From: Azolla caroliniana
Taxonomy: Eukaryota; Polypodiophyta
Assembly (NCBI GenBank): GCA_043228905.1
Contig: JBHGNT010000012.1
Location: 15,438,001 to 15,502,000 of the forward strand
Length of the DNA stretch: 64,000 bases
Direction of reading: 5' to 3'
Shown: positions 9,581 to 20,330 of the stretch, in pieces
Layout of the letters: each line of letters starts with the position of its first letter
How positions within the stretch are numbered: the stretch's first letter is position 1
Program-made: the position numbers and the translations under genes
The notes under the pieces: model-generated
The model's database searches: none
What the model was told of the DNA's origin: nothing
Seen by the model: the letters and a program-made list of their open reading frames with translations, nothing else

Positions 9581-11697
9581 TCTCGGTTTTCGGAACCGAG
9601 GGAATCGCGGTTACGTTCGTGGTTCGGCCGTACCGTCAGAAACTGGACCGAATGGCGCCCGTCTTGGCTTTTGACCCTTGCGTAGGCCGAACCATTGTCC
9701 AGCACTTTGGTCTCCATTCGCGCCGCCGTGATGTACGGCTCTCCCAGAATGACCGGATGCGAAGACGTCTCCTGCACGAAGAAGTGCTGGTCAATCTCAA
9801 CGTCGCCGATCTTGACTCGCACATTCGGACAGGCCCCGTGCAGTTCCTCGGTGGCGCGCGTTGCTGCCCTTATTTTCCACCCGTGCTTGGTGTTGATCGG
9901 CCATTTGCCCTTCTTATAGAAGTCCATGGACATCAAATTGATCTCCGATCCGTGGTCCACCAAAGCTATCACCGGTTCCTGGACATCGCCGATCTTCACC
10001 GGGGTTTCCGTGGTCGCTCGGGCCCAGTGTGGTCTCGAATAGTGGCTTTCCGCCCACTCGTCTCCCAGCGCCATGTCGTCTAGGTGCGTCGTCCGCACTT
10101 CCACCGGTCTTTCCGGTTCTGTCTTCGTCGACAGCCTCTTCCGTTTCACCAAGTCCACGATGGAGTCGTGGAACTCCTTCTTGGCGATTCCCAGCACCTC
10201 TCGTAACGACAGCTCCACCTTGTTGTCGAGGATCCGTTCCTCCAGGACCTTTTGTAAGTCTGTGGTCCTTTCTATCTCCGTCCCCAGACGGTACCCGCCC
10301 TTCTGGGGTTTATCTTGCGTACCGGCCCCGCCGGCTTCGTCCCGTCGTGGCCCGGACCGGGTCTCGTATCGTTGTGAGGGCCCGGTCGTCCCGGGTCTCC
10401 CCACCCGCTTCTCTTCTACCAGAGCCTCGTAGTTCTGGCAAGCGGCTTCCACGAAGCCCGTCCTTTCCTCGACCGGGTCGCTCCACCCGGTCATCTCCCG
10501 TACCCGTTTCTCCGCACGGTCCGATTCCTCCCCTTTAAGCCTTGCACCGGCAAGGCCTTCCAGCATCGTCGGCCAGAATCCGGCTTTGCTTTCCCTTCGG
10601 GCCTCGCCGCCCCCGACTCGAATGCCGGCCGACGCCGAGTAGTGAACGGTTTCCGCGTGTCGGGCCGCCGCCTCTTCCATCAACCTTTTCATACCACCTT
10701 TTCCGTCGTTTCGGCTCAGGGCCCTTCGGGTGTCGCTGGCATGCACCCGTCCTTCCCACAGGTACACCACCCTGTTCCTCAGCGCCTCCGCGAAGTCGCC
10801 GCAGTCCTTCCGAATGTGGCCGACTTCATCGCACCACATGCACCTGTTTCCTGCCGCCGGCCGTCGGTCACGAGCCGGTTCGCCTCCTTCCCTTCGGGCC
10901 TGCGCGATTTGGAGGTCCTTTATCGCCTTCGTCAATTCCTCCAGCGCCGCTCCTCCGGTTGAGCCTCTGACTACGCCGGTCGAAGCCGAACCGGTTTCCA
11001 ACCACTCTCCGGTCTCTTCCTTTCGCACCCGTGGCGCTGGTTCGAACTTCCTTGCTGCGACCGAGCCCGACCCGGTCGCACCGTTATCCGCCCATTCTCG
11101 CCGTTTGTCGAAACGGCCACAGACCTTCCTGACAGCCGCCCAGTCGGTAGTGAGCCCGTCTTCGGTTTCCAGCAAGAGGCCCACGTGCTCCCGATCCCGT
11201 TCGTCGACCGACTTGACAAACAGCAAGACCCGGCTCGTGTCCAGGATGGTTCTGTCGAGCGCCGAAAGGCGCGCAAAGTTTTCCTCGAACTCCCGGAGGA
11301 GTGCCGAAGCGTTTCTTCCCTTCCCCGGGGACTCCACCCATTCCATGAACCTTCGCTTCGAAAGCCGGAGCGCGTCGTCCAGCCCGTATTTCTCTAGGAG
11401 CCGACCTTCGAACTCCTCCCAGGTACGGCTCTCCGCCCGCACCTCGAGCACCTCCGCATGGATGCCCGGCATTGCGACTCGGGGAAATCCGGCAAGACGC
11501 CTTTCTTCCGGAATGTCCCGCATCAACATCTCCGCACCGTAGGACGCTAGATACTTCGTGGCATCCCTCCCATCGAATCGGCCGATCGTGCCGACGACCG
11601 CCTCAATAGCTCTGTCGAGGGCACCTGTGCCCTCGCGCGCGTTTACAATCCGATCCACGGCCGAAGCCATGGCCTCTGCAAGATCCGACCCCCTCAT
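9571..11697 (-). CDS. gag-pro: Gypsy gag-protease polyprotein
   Basis: About 708 codons from ATGAGGGGGTCG, the first ATG past the primer-binding site that matches the start in copy A; the frame is open further upstream into the LTR. A capsid-like helical region (WVESPGKGRNA, LLREFEENFARL) is followed by a CCHC knuckle (CMWCDEVGHIRKDC, near 10830), then charged linkers and a C-terminal retropepsin-like segment (ALVDHGSEINLMS, near 9950). The protease active-site triplet reads D-H-G rather than D-T-G or D-S-G, and copy A has the same. Protease is thus in the gag frame, while RT-integrase sits in the -1 frame. Confidence 0.9.
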   Translation of the reverse strand: MRGSDLAEAMASAVDRIVNAREGTGALDRAIEAVVGTIGRFDGRDATKYLASYGAEMLMRDIPEERRLAGFPRVAMPGIHAEVLEVRAESRTWEEFEGRLLEKYGLDDALRLSKRRFMEWVESPGKGRNASALLREFEENFARLSALDRTILDTSRVLLFVKSVDERDREHVGLLLETEDGLTTDWAAVRKVCGRFDKRREWADNGATGSGSVAARKFEPAPRVRKEETGEWLETGSASTGVVRGSTGGAALEELTKAIKDLQIAQARREGGEPARDRRPAAGNRCMWCDEVGHIRKDCGDFAEALRNRVVYLWEGRVHASDTRRALSRNDGKGGMKRLMEEAAARHAETVHYSASAGIRVGGGEARRESKAGFWPTMLEGLAGARLKGEESDRAEKRVREMTGWSDPVEERTGFVEAACQNYEALVEEKRVGRPGTTGPSQRYETRSGPRRDEAGGAGTQDKPQKGGYRLGTEIERTTDLQKVLEERILDNKVELSLREVLGIAKKEFHDSIVDLVKRKRLSTKTEPERPVEVRTTHLDDMALGDEWAESHYSRPHWARATTETPVKIGDVQEPVIALVDHGSEINLMSMDFYKKGKWPINTKHGWKIRAATRATEELHGACPNVRVKIGDVEIDQHFFVQETSSHPVILGEPYITAARMETKVLDNGSAYARVKSQDGRHSVQFLTVRPNHERNRDSLGSENREDF

Positions 11698-11720
11698 CTT
11701 CTGCTCTTCTGCCGCCTCTT

Positions 11721-11737
11721 TCACGTCGGGTTCACCA
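11721..11737 (-). other. Primer-binding site of element B
   Basis: In element orientation TGGTGAACCCGACGTGA lies four bases inside the 5' LTR end and is identical to the site in copy A. The complementary tRNA was not identified; it is not initiator Met. Confidence 0.75.
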
Positions 11738-11741
11738 AAGA

Positions 11742-12537
11742 TGTCGGGATATTTCGCAAGTGCGTGTTGAGATGAGGCGGGACCGCGGGGGTCTCGAACC
11801 AAAGAGCAAGCGAGGGAGGAGAAAGAGAGAGAACCGGCTACGCAGGACCGGGGATACACGGGGACACGGCCCTTCAGCACGGAGAGCGCGAACAGACACC
11901 GACACAGACAGACGCGAACGACTAAATATGTATATTAACAAAAATGGCTAACACGACTACAACCCTCGATGGGGCTCAGGTTGGTTACAACCGAACAAGC
12001 CGGCGAACAGATGCCGATACTTGTTCGCTTCGATGCACAAACGGGGTAGCAGGTCGGAGGTGCTGCCGGAAGCACTCGGGTGTTCCTCGATACAGCGCGA
12101 GCCTCCTCGGAACCCTGCACAGAGAGCTATGGAGCTCAAGAAGGAAGGAAACAGAGAGAGAAGCGTCCAGAAACGGTCCGACAGCACTTCGTCCTCTCCC
12201 CGCGCGAGATCCCTGCAACAGCTCTTCCCTCCTCTTTTTATAGCCCGTCGAGCAGGCCGTCCTGTCAGCTTTATTCCCTCGTCCCTTTTGGACAGGGATC
12301 CGCTCCGTCCTTCACGCGTCCGCGTAGTTACGCCGCCGACTCGTACAGTCCCTTCGCTCGCGCGCGCGACCGAAAAGACTGTTCGCGCGGTCTTTGTCTC
12401 CACTTGTGTTAGGGCCCGTTCCTGCCGGTCATCCTCCTAACTCGCTTCTATGTACAACTTGGAGCTTGCGCGCGTGAAGAACCGGTACCCACGCCTAGGT
12501 GTGCCGATTCCGCTTATGGACGGTTTTCTTCACGACA
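11742..12537 (-). repeat. 5' LTR of element B
   Basis: 796 bp, colinear with the LTR at 5243-6038 with no difference seen in the parts compared. It carries the promoter for the element: the minus-strand TATAAAAA box is at 12235-12242. It ends at the ACGT target duplication. Confidence 0.95.
12235..12242 (-). promoter_or_regulatory. TATA box in the 5' LTR of element B
   Basis: CTATAAAAAG on the minus strand, about 300 bases from the LTR start and well before the primer-binding site, is the only strong TATA-like box I see in this GC-rich LTR. It is the likely core promoter of the element. Confidence 0.6.
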
Positions 12538-12541
12538 ACGT
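12538..12541. repeat. Target-site duplication ACGT, right of element B
   Basis: Matches ACGT at 5239-5242 and directly follows the terminal CA of the LTR. Confidence 0.75.
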
Positions 12542-12735
12542 TTTACTACATCAACCCCCCTAGTTTTTGCTAATTCTATATCGCCTTTAACCTCTTCCTT
12601 AACCTTTTTTATCTCTTCCTTAATATCCTCTAGGGAAGATATTTCACCATCTTCCCTAGATGTCTCAAGATCCTTAACTTGTTTCTGAAGGTTCGTGTTG
12701 TCAAATTTAAGTTTCATTATTTCAGCAATAAACAC
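12538..12735 (-). pseudogene. LINE ORF1, upstream part, split by gypsy element B
   Basis: A coiled-coil-like, Lys/Glu-rich segment (MKLKFDNTNLQKQVKDLE, then EEIKKVKEEVKGDIELAK). It is followed, after element B, by the rest of the ORF at 4786-5242. A coiled coil near the N terminus is usual for LINE ORF1 proteins, which trimerise and bind LINE RNA. Confidence 0.65.
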
Positions 12736-13113
12736 TTCTTTTTCTTCCTTATCTTTTCATTTTTCAGCTTCAATCTCTTTCGCCCATTTTTCTAGTTTAA
12801 CTAAACAGTTAAGGACATCTAGAGAGAGAGAGAGAGAGAGTTTTGCTCAAAGAGACTATGTTACATTAACCTTCGAACTAGCTTTACAAGAACAATTACC
12901 TACTTATATAGTTAGGTTAACTGTGTTCCCACTAGAGATACACAGTGGACAAAGTGGGACTTTTATCCCAACATATTATATGTCGATCTCCACAAACTAA
13001 TGAGCTAAGTGATGAGTTCTCCATTGATGAGTACCACTACGATGAGGTTTCAACCGATGAAGGGAATGACATTCAAGCTGCCACAAGTGTTATGGGTGGT
13101 GGACAGACCGACG
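12736..13113. other. LINE 5' flank with an (AG)n microsatellite; no gene
   Basis: Probably the upstream part of the split LINE, then unassigned sequence. An AG dinucleotide run occupies about 12820-12840. No reading frame is convincing. Confidence 0.4.
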
Positions 13114-13121
13114 TTCACGAT
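13114..13121. repeat. Probable 8-bp target duplication, left of the hAT element
   Basis: TTCACGAT here and TTCACGAA at 17050-17057 differ at one base. Eight bases is the hAT-superfamily target duplication length. Confidence 0.6.
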
Positions 13122-13129
13122 TCAAGGAA

Positions 13130-13320
13130 CGACAACGGTTTGGTTTAGGCTTAGCCGGTTTGGCCTTATCCAAGCCAAACCAACTAAGCCTAAACCGTTT
13201 AGGGGATTTCAAACTTGAACCGAACCAAACCAAGCAGATCCCTAAACCGGTTTGGGCTAAACTGGTTTATGAACCGGCTTGGGAAACGACTTGTAAATCG
13301 GTTTGTAAACCAGTTTGTGA
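13130..13320. repeat. Left subterminal repeat cluster of the hAT element
   Basis: At least eight copies, in both orientations, of a motif close to (A)GGTTTAGG or AACCGGTTT in under 200 bases. In hAT elements such clusters bind the transposase and are needed for excision. Confidence 0.6.
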
Positions 13321-13583
13321 ACTTCATAACACAATTCTATTACAATTTATCATTGAACTTCATAACACAATTCCATTACAATTTATCATTGAACAATCCC
13401 CCTCCGATATGCTCCAAATGTAGAATGGTTACAAGGCTTAGAGAAAAACAACAAGAAAACATAAAATGAGAAATGCAAGACAAATTTAACTAATAGATAA
13501 TTAAAGAAAAACAATGAGAAAAAATTGACTATTCCAAAAATTGATCGTCATAATTGTCCCAAGTCATAATATTCCAAAAAAAA

Positions 13584-15045
13584 TCACTTGTCCAAGTACA
13601 AGTATTCAATAACATCATCCTCTGCAATAATCGCTTCTAAATTGATATCTAAAGTATGATATTCATCATTAATATCTTCAAGAATTGGAATATTGACACT
13701 ATCAAGTAGATCTATCCAAGATTGTATGCACATCTCTGCCTTGAAAGTGCATGAATGCAACCCTATCTTCGAAGTTATCACGAGCTTCGGAGTTAGCTTC
13801 CTTTGAAGGCACTGATGAAGCTGGAATAGCCAAATAATCGCATGCCATTTTATACATCCTTGGAAAAATGGATCTGTTTCAAATCATAAAAAAAGATACT
13901 ATCAAAATGTGTTCATTAATTACCCACAATAACGAATTTGTTTAATACAAAATGATGCAATATAGCTTGAAACCTGTTGGTAGACCACCAATGTAGAGGG
14001 TCTACGGTACTCTTCACTCGTGGAACCTTCAGGAAACCTTCAATTTCTATCTGAGCTGATGATTCATTGTTCATATCCCAAATATCCAAAAAATCAAACG
14101 GAGATCCTTCACATGCATCTTCGGATAGAGAATCTTCGACATTAGGATCACGATATTGGTTTGTCAAGAAACTTTGCACCAATTCTATATCGAGGTCTCT
14201 CTCAATTGGATTAGGTGGTTTTGGAAGTCTACACTCAAACAAAAGACACTATTAGCAAGAAAGAAAGATTAAAAAACGGGAATTTTCAATTAAAAACATT
14301 AGTACCTCGGGTCAACAAACATTGCGATTCGAGATGGAATAGATTTCAGGGATTCTTGGTACTTGATTAGATATTGTAAGCATTTGGCACTAGCATCCTT
14401 GTTGCACTTGAAGAGCAATCTTCTCGGAGGGTGAATCAACCGAGTTCATATCCATAGAAATATATTTATTACAATGTGTTAATAAGTTGTTGAATGCAAG
14501 CACGACTATTGAGAGGGTCGGATACTTTGACCCACTCAAGTAATTACAAATTTGAGCAGGCACAAGCAACCATTGTTCCATACTTTGTATATGACTCCAA
14601 TCTTCTATGGAGAGTGTATGGTCCACAAACTCATTAGCAATGACATTGTCACTTGTGGTACAAATCAAGACATCTCTTAATTTTAGGGATTGTTGATACA
14701 TTATTAGGGTTGAATTCCATCTAGTAATGCAATCTACACATGGTGGTTCATGTTCTCCATTCTCATGCATGGTTTTTGAATATTTTTTAAATATAACTCT
14801 ACTCACTTTACTTGTGCGTATAGAATGTAATGTCTTCCTTACCTTCATAGTAGAAGGAGTAATAATTTCTAATGCAGACTTTACACCTAGTTGATATGCA
14901 TGCACCATGAATCTTAACATATGTGATGATTGTAAAATGTCTTGTCCATGATGACTAAGTAATAACCTAGCTAATTCTTTTGATGCAACTAGAGATTCAG
15001 TAGCACGGTCTGAAGTTGTAGATAGAAGACTTGAAGAGCAAGGTT
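13584..15045 (-). pseudogene. hAT transposase pseudogene (catalytic and dimerisation parts)
   Basis: Reading leftwards: ATESLVASKELARLLLSHHG, then CVDCITRWNSTLIMYQQSLKLRD (the conserved hAT region around TRWNS), the WSHIQSMEQWLLVPAQICNYLSG block, and, after a disrupted stretch, the C-terminal dimerisation motif with FLKVP...DPLHWW near 14000. A tail (KAEMCIQSWIDLL) follows, as in plant hAT proteins. Stops and frame changes between 13780 and 14390 show it is dead. No BED zinc finger was found upstream. Confidence 0.85.
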
Positions 15046-16920
15046 GTTAGGTATGTTAGGTACGATATAGATACCATACGTATATAACGTATTAATACGC
15101 GTATAGTACCTCCCAATTTAAAAATACGTTAAATACTTTTTCTTAATATGTTAAATACTTATAAAATACGTATTTTACGTATAGTATGTTAAATACTTCT
15201 AGAATTTAAAAATTATTTACCTTTCTAAAAAATATGTATAATATTATAAAAAACATCTATGTTTACACAATTTTGTGATGTACAATATAGTTCTACATCC
15301 TAAAATGCATATAAGACATTTGAACATTTCACATCCTAAAATACTTGTAGTAATATGGATGTCGACACTCCCTTATTCTATAAATCAGTGTAAGTGTGTA
15401 TGACGATGTTCTACTTCAAATTGTAATTATTTACAATTATGCCTTCATAGATTGAGGAATTGTCTATGATTATCACACTCATGCTAGGTTTCTCTTTTCT
15501 TCGTTTTCTTCGTTTTCTTCTTCTTCTTCTATCTTTTGCGATTATCACACTTAGAGTTAGGACAGGTTTTGCCTCTAAGGGCTCTAAGGGCTGATATTGA
15601 TGTTACCTCTTCCATAACAATGTATGTTATTGTACCTATAAAATTTTGGTTATAAAAGATAATGAATTCTTTTGAAATGTACCTAGAACCAAAATAAAAT
15701 GGTCGGAAAGCTTACAAAATTCATCTACAAGAACATGCCTACATGCAAGCAACTACATCCATCCATACACTACATGTGTAAGCCCCATTTGTACACATCT
15801 ACATTTTGGTGACTTAGGAAGTTCCTACATCACCAAAATGAAAAGTATGGTATATCTGAGGTAACTTATTACATTACCCACAATTTGATAAACAATTACT
15901 TCCAACTTTTAGGACAATAAAGTACCGATTTGTAGCTCATGAGTCATACTATCTTCTAACTATGATCGGCCTTCGAAGGTCATTTTCAATATTCATTTAC
16001 TTATTTTCATCTGATCATATGGTTCTAACTTCTTATGGCGTTTATGTGTTAATTGGGTTAGTCAACAAAAGAGATAATGGTGGGTGTGTGTGTCTGTGTG
16101 TGCCTGACAATAAAATGTTGTTATATCAATAAGTTAACTTAAAATCCATTATGGATTATTAGTTTTACTTGGTTACAAATGAATATGGCAAGCTCATATT
16201 GCTAGTAAAAACCTACCTTTATGTAAATGATTGTTAGTTCTTCCTTTATGTTAAAAGCTCATCCTATCTTTTCCAACAATATAAATGTCCTACTCTAATC
16301 ATGAGTTATTACATTGTGCCACATTGTGGCTCAATTTGACTGTATCATTATTCATATATGTGCATAATTGTATTGTGAATCTTACTTCATATATGTCTAC
16401 ATTGTAGTGACAATGATTGTGGGTAATGTATGTCATATGAGCCTTGAGGTAAAGTAATTTTAAATTGACTATAGTCTGTATCATTATTCATATATGTGCA
16501 TAATTATATTGTGAATCTTACTTGAAGGCTTTGTAAAATAGATGGAGGTATGCACTTTGTAGGCTTGGGGCCGCACGATGCATGCAGGCGGCAACAACAG
16601 GTCATCGTCTTCCACTTTCTACTATGCAACAGACCTCTCTCACTCGCTTGCTCTCTCTCTCTCGCGCGGATGCGCGTCTGTGTTGATGGACTAGGCACTG
16701 TCTGTGTCGAGAGTCCTATTACCTAAGTCTAAGTCGTCTATCTGTGTTGAGAGTCCTATTACCTAATACCTAAGTCGTCACTCTGGAGTCTGTGTGTACA
16801 CAGTACACTGTAGACAATATGCTCGTGACTCGTGACTATTGACTAGTTAGAAGTTAGACTTGTAACTAATTAGAGGGTAGAACTTAGACTTTAGAATAAA
16901 TTATAGTAATTACTAATTAA
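15046..16920. other. AT-rich interior of the hAT element; no gene seen
   Basis: Where the N-terminal half of the transposase should lie I find only short open frames. Features are a TACGTA-rich block (15040-15260), a CTTCTT tract near 15510 and a TG-rich run near 16085. Two copies of a TGTATCATTATTCATATATGTGCATAATT-like segment lie near 16340 and 16480. Confidence 0.5.
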
Positions 16921-16924
16921 ATCA

Positions 16925-17045
16925 CTTAAACGGCTTAGCCGGCTTGAGACGGCTCAAGCCAAGCTGAGCTGAGCCCCTAAGCCGTTAAGCCGTTTTAAGC
17001 CGGCTAAGCCAAACGGTTTAGGCTTGAGCTGAGCTGTTGCCGATC
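16925..17045. repeat. Right subterminal repeat cluster of the hAT element
   Basis: Repeated AGCCGGCTT, GCCGTTTAAG and CTCAAGCC-type words in both orientations, ending in GTTGCCGATCCCTA at the element edge. It mirrors the left-end cluster. Confidence 0.6.
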
Positions 17046-17049
17046 CCTA

Positions 17050-17057
17050 TTCACGAA
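17050..17057. repeat. Probable 8-bp target duplication, right of the hAT element
   Basis: TTCACGAA, partner of TTCACGAT at 13114-13121. Confidence 0.6.
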
Positions 17058-17074
17058 CAAAATGAGACAACAAA

Positions 17075-17530
17075 TATTAGAGCTTAGATATAAAGTAAGC
17101 ATATGATAAGGATATAATAGATATAAAAGAAGAAAGGAGAGATAGAAAGAAGGGTGCCGATCCACCCGATCACCACCGAGCGAAGGGATCGAGATAGACT
17201 TGAGCCTCGATCGGCATCCCCTACAACCGCCTTGGCGTTGAGTCGTACCTGGTACTGGCGTGCTCGCTACAAGAGTTGACCCACTACAAGAACAGAGTCT
17301 GGAGGTAGTCAAGGGATGATGAAATGAGGGTAGTTAGGCCTCATATTTATAGCAAGACCCAAGTCCCCCAGGCAAGTTCACACTTGGCCTGATGGGTTGT
17401 CTTAATCCCGAGGATTTAAAAGTAATACTCCCCTTCTTTACACTCTCGTTTAACCCTCAAACTTATCCACGTGTATAGATTACTACGGTAAATTCTCACC
17501 ACAGGATATTATACGGTCATGCACGTAACA
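17075..17530 (-). repeat. Solo LTR of the chromovirus family
   Basis: About 456 bp homologous to the LTRs at 20981-21360 and 26041-26328 and the most complete of the set. It contains the GATCGAGA...CTCGATCGGC block, TTATAGC boxes and the CCACGTGTATAGA segment deleted from the 20981 copy. It ends CATGCACGTAACA. No internal domain adjoins it on either side, so it is a solo LTR left by recombination, or an isolated fragment. I could not find a matching target duplication. Confidence 0.75.
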
Positions 17531-19800
17531 ACACCGAACTTAGGCTCGGCCACCCCAAGCCTAGATTTCCGAATTCTTTGTTTTCTTCCTTTGCATTTTA
17601 CAAAAGGAAGAAGCGAGAAGCCTTTACATTCCCCAAATATTCCTTCGCTTCCAACAAAATTTGTCCCCCTTACAAAACATCCAATGCACATCCACAATAT
17701 ATTAAAACAAATCCATTTATATACATACATAAATACATATACACCTAAATAAACACATACAAACTCTTGCACATATAATGAAAGCACTTATTTCACAATT
17801 ATAAACACACACATATTTAGACCAATCACATAAAATTATACATTAAACTTTAAAATGAATATGTACACATCATACTATATTATATGTTATTTACAATTGT
17901 ATAACTAAAATAAATATATACATAATTAATTGTAGACTAGCATACATACAAGAAAAATACAAGTTAGTAAATGTTCATACTAGTTTCTTCAAAGGATTGT
18001 CATTCACCTACACCCTACATTCCTAAAAGGGTGAGGTTGTCAATGCTCTCAGATACTTCAAATGGCATATTAATATTCAAACTACTACCCTACATTAGAA
18101 TACCAACTTCTCAACTCTAGGTTCCTAATGGTCCTTCTCAGCTTTCACAAGCATGTGTGTTAATTTCATGGCAACAGTTTGTACATTTCTTTGGTTATTT
18201 TGTGGGTTTTATTTTTTCATATTAAAGTTTTCCACTAGTAATATAATTATTATTTCAATAGTAATATTGTACATTTTATTTTACTTTACTTTACTTATTT
18301 TTATTCAAGGGAAGAAAGAAAATCTCATGTTGTCCTTTGTTACAAGATTGTGCAACCTACAAGATGAATTCTTCGGAAATTAAATCAAACCTACGAGATT
18401 ATGAAATCAAAATGAATTTTGTTAACATAAGTTTCATTGTCACTACATGAATCAATAAACTAGCGTGCAACTTTTCTATCATGGTCACCCAATTTGGTTC
18501 AACGGGTCCTACGTACCATTACCAATTTGGTTTAACTCTTATTGACACGGTTGTTTGATGGAGACCAAATTATTTAGATGTTCAATCGAAACATGTTCCC
18601 CGTAAAGCACTATGATTGCTATGATTTGCGCCCAATTACATAAGAGAATAGTGTGTTTGTGTTACATTGTAAGAACTTTAATCAATCACCTAGCATGTAG
18701 TCACCCATATTGTTTAAACGAGTCCTACATACCATTGGCAATGTGGTTAGCTCTATTAGCTAGGTTCTTTGATGGAGACTAAAATCCCAACATTTTTTGG
18801 TAAACCATTGCGATTCCAATGAGTTTATGTTGTAGTGTGACACATTCCTCATGTGTTTATTATCATTGTGTGCACATATTTCTTCATATGGTGAGCCTGT
18901 TCATGAATGTGAATTAGAACATATATGTGGCTTTATTTGTTAATAGGAGCCTTTTACCAAAATAGAAAAGAACTAAGGTAGAGATACTATAAAGATAGAT
19001 AGAGGGGTTTGGAATAAGTGACAAAGGTTCTACAACACATGGAGGTCACTATGGAAAAACCCACATGTGGTCAAGGACATTCGGAAAAAGTCTTATTTTG
19101 GGGCTTTTCATGAAAACACATACCAATTTCCTATTGAATATGTGTACATCATCTTGAAGGTCAAACTTAAGCATGTAAATAATGTGTGAAAAGATACTTA
19201 AATTGTGTTATGATAAGCTCACTTACAACGGTCACATATTTATTAATGTTTTAACAACTATTGGGGATTTGTTTATAGGATATCTAATATGTCATTCATT
19301 CCTATGATCTCGCATCATATGTTACATCATTTGAACCAATTTTGGACTTATTATGTAGTATTTGTGAAAAATTAATAAATGCCACTTAGCATTAAAATAA
19401 GCCACATTCTTACCACGAACATGGCATTATTGCAACCTAAAAAGCTCAAATGTGATTCATCACATTGTATGAAAAGACAATATAGTATATCCAAATTACA
19501 TTTCCATAACATAAGTTGTTATCTAATGCCACATTCTAGTGAAAATTGTAAACAAATCGTTGAGCATAGACATCATCATGTTCTAAATCATCTTCCAAAC
19601 ATACTAATTGCCTTTTGCACAAGAACAATAAATTAATCCATGTGATAAATTAGATGTCACCTTTTGTATTTCTCAAGGGTTTCCAACTTTTGTTTGAATA
19701 GTAATATAAACAAATGCAGTCCAAGTTTAATGCTAAACAATGTGGTCAATTGGTCAACAATGACATCACTAGATTTTCGTCAAACATTACCTAGGAAATA
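17531..19800. other. AT-rich intergenic DNA with a diverged direct repeat
   Basis: No gene supported. Short open frames at 18153-18383 and 19379-19636 have compositions typical of random AT-rich sequence. The only structure is a diverged direct repeat centred at 18530 and 18740. Confidence 0.6.
18490..18790. repeat. Diverged direct repeat, period about 215 bp
   Basis: Two units share, in order, GTCACCCA(A)T, TTGTTTAAACGAGTCCTAC-like text, ACCATTxxCAAT and TTTGATGGAGACxAAA. Divergence is substantial. Origin unknown. Confidence 0.5.
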
Positions 19801-19950
19801 ATTAGCTATGGTTTTGCGGAACAGCAGCGGAGCAACAGAGCGGCGCGCCAGTCCTCGGTGGAGGTCTGCGGTGTGGACATCTCATCAGGAGGCCCGACAT
19901 AGCAGAGCAGTGGCGCAGGAGGTTTGACCCGCGCCAGTAGGCAACGAAAA

Positions 19951-20330
19951 TGTTAGAGACATAGACTAATGTAAGCATGAGATAAGGATAGAAAATAGAT
20001 AAATAGATAAATAGACAGAAAGGAGAGAGAGAAAGACGATCCACCTGACCACCCTCGAGCGAAGGGATCGAGACGGACTCGAGCCTCGATCGGCGTCCCA
20101 TACCACCGTCATGGCGTTGAGGCGTACCTGGTGCTGGCACGCTTGCTACAAGAGTTGACCCACCACAAGACAGAGTCTCGACGTAGTCAACAAGATGATG
20201 AAATGAGGGTAGCTAGGCCTCTTATTTATAGCGATACCCAAGGCCCCCAGGCAAGTTCACACTTGGCTGATGACCCAATGCGTTTGAGGACTGTAAATGG
20301 TCCACAAAACCAAGTGATCTAAGAAATTGG
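19951..20330 (-). repeat. Chromovirus LTR fused to a piece of its own internal region
   Basis: Starts TGTTAGAGACATAG, the canonical LTR edge, and follows the family LTR until about 20270. There it switches to GGCTGATGACCCAATGCG, which in the neighbouring chromovirus lies inside the integrase C-terminus (near 21684). The remainder of the LTR and the polypurine tract are missing. This is a deletion junction within a second family member. The segment 19800-19950 to its left, GC-richer than its surroundings, may be leader of the same copy. Confidence 0.65.

Larger units (their letters stand above)
5243..12537 (-). mobile_element. Full-length, apparently intact Ty3/gypsy retrotransposon, element B
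   Basis: About 7.3 kb with two 796-bp LTRs that agree everywhere I compared them, a primer-binding site, a polypurine tract, an ACGT target duplication and two long open frames without stops (gag-pro and pol). Pol order is reverse transcriptase, RNase H, integrase with a C-terminal GPY/F-like module; no chromodomain is evident. All parts needed for autonomous transposition seem present, so it is probably young. It is GC-richer than its surroundings. It interrupts a minus-strand LINE ORF1. Confidence 0.95.
13122..17049 (-). mobile_element. Degenerate hAT DNA transposon
   Basis: A 3.9-kb unit bounded by an imperfect 8-bp duplication. The ends are loosely inverted: the left begins TCAAGGAACGACAAC, while the right end read inward is TAGGGATCGGCAAC. 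Both ends carry dense subterminal copies of GGTTTAGG and GCCGGTTT-type words, a hAT habit. A broken hAT transposase lies inside on the minus strand. The N-terminal half of the transposase is not recognisable, and the middle (15040-15260) is a very AT-rich stretch rich in TACGTATA-like words that may be a separate insertion. Confidence 0.7.

Noticed and set aside
18153-18383. 76-codon hydrophobic open frame
   Set aside because: AT-rich sequence gives Ile/Phe/Leu-rich translation by chance; no context supports a gene.
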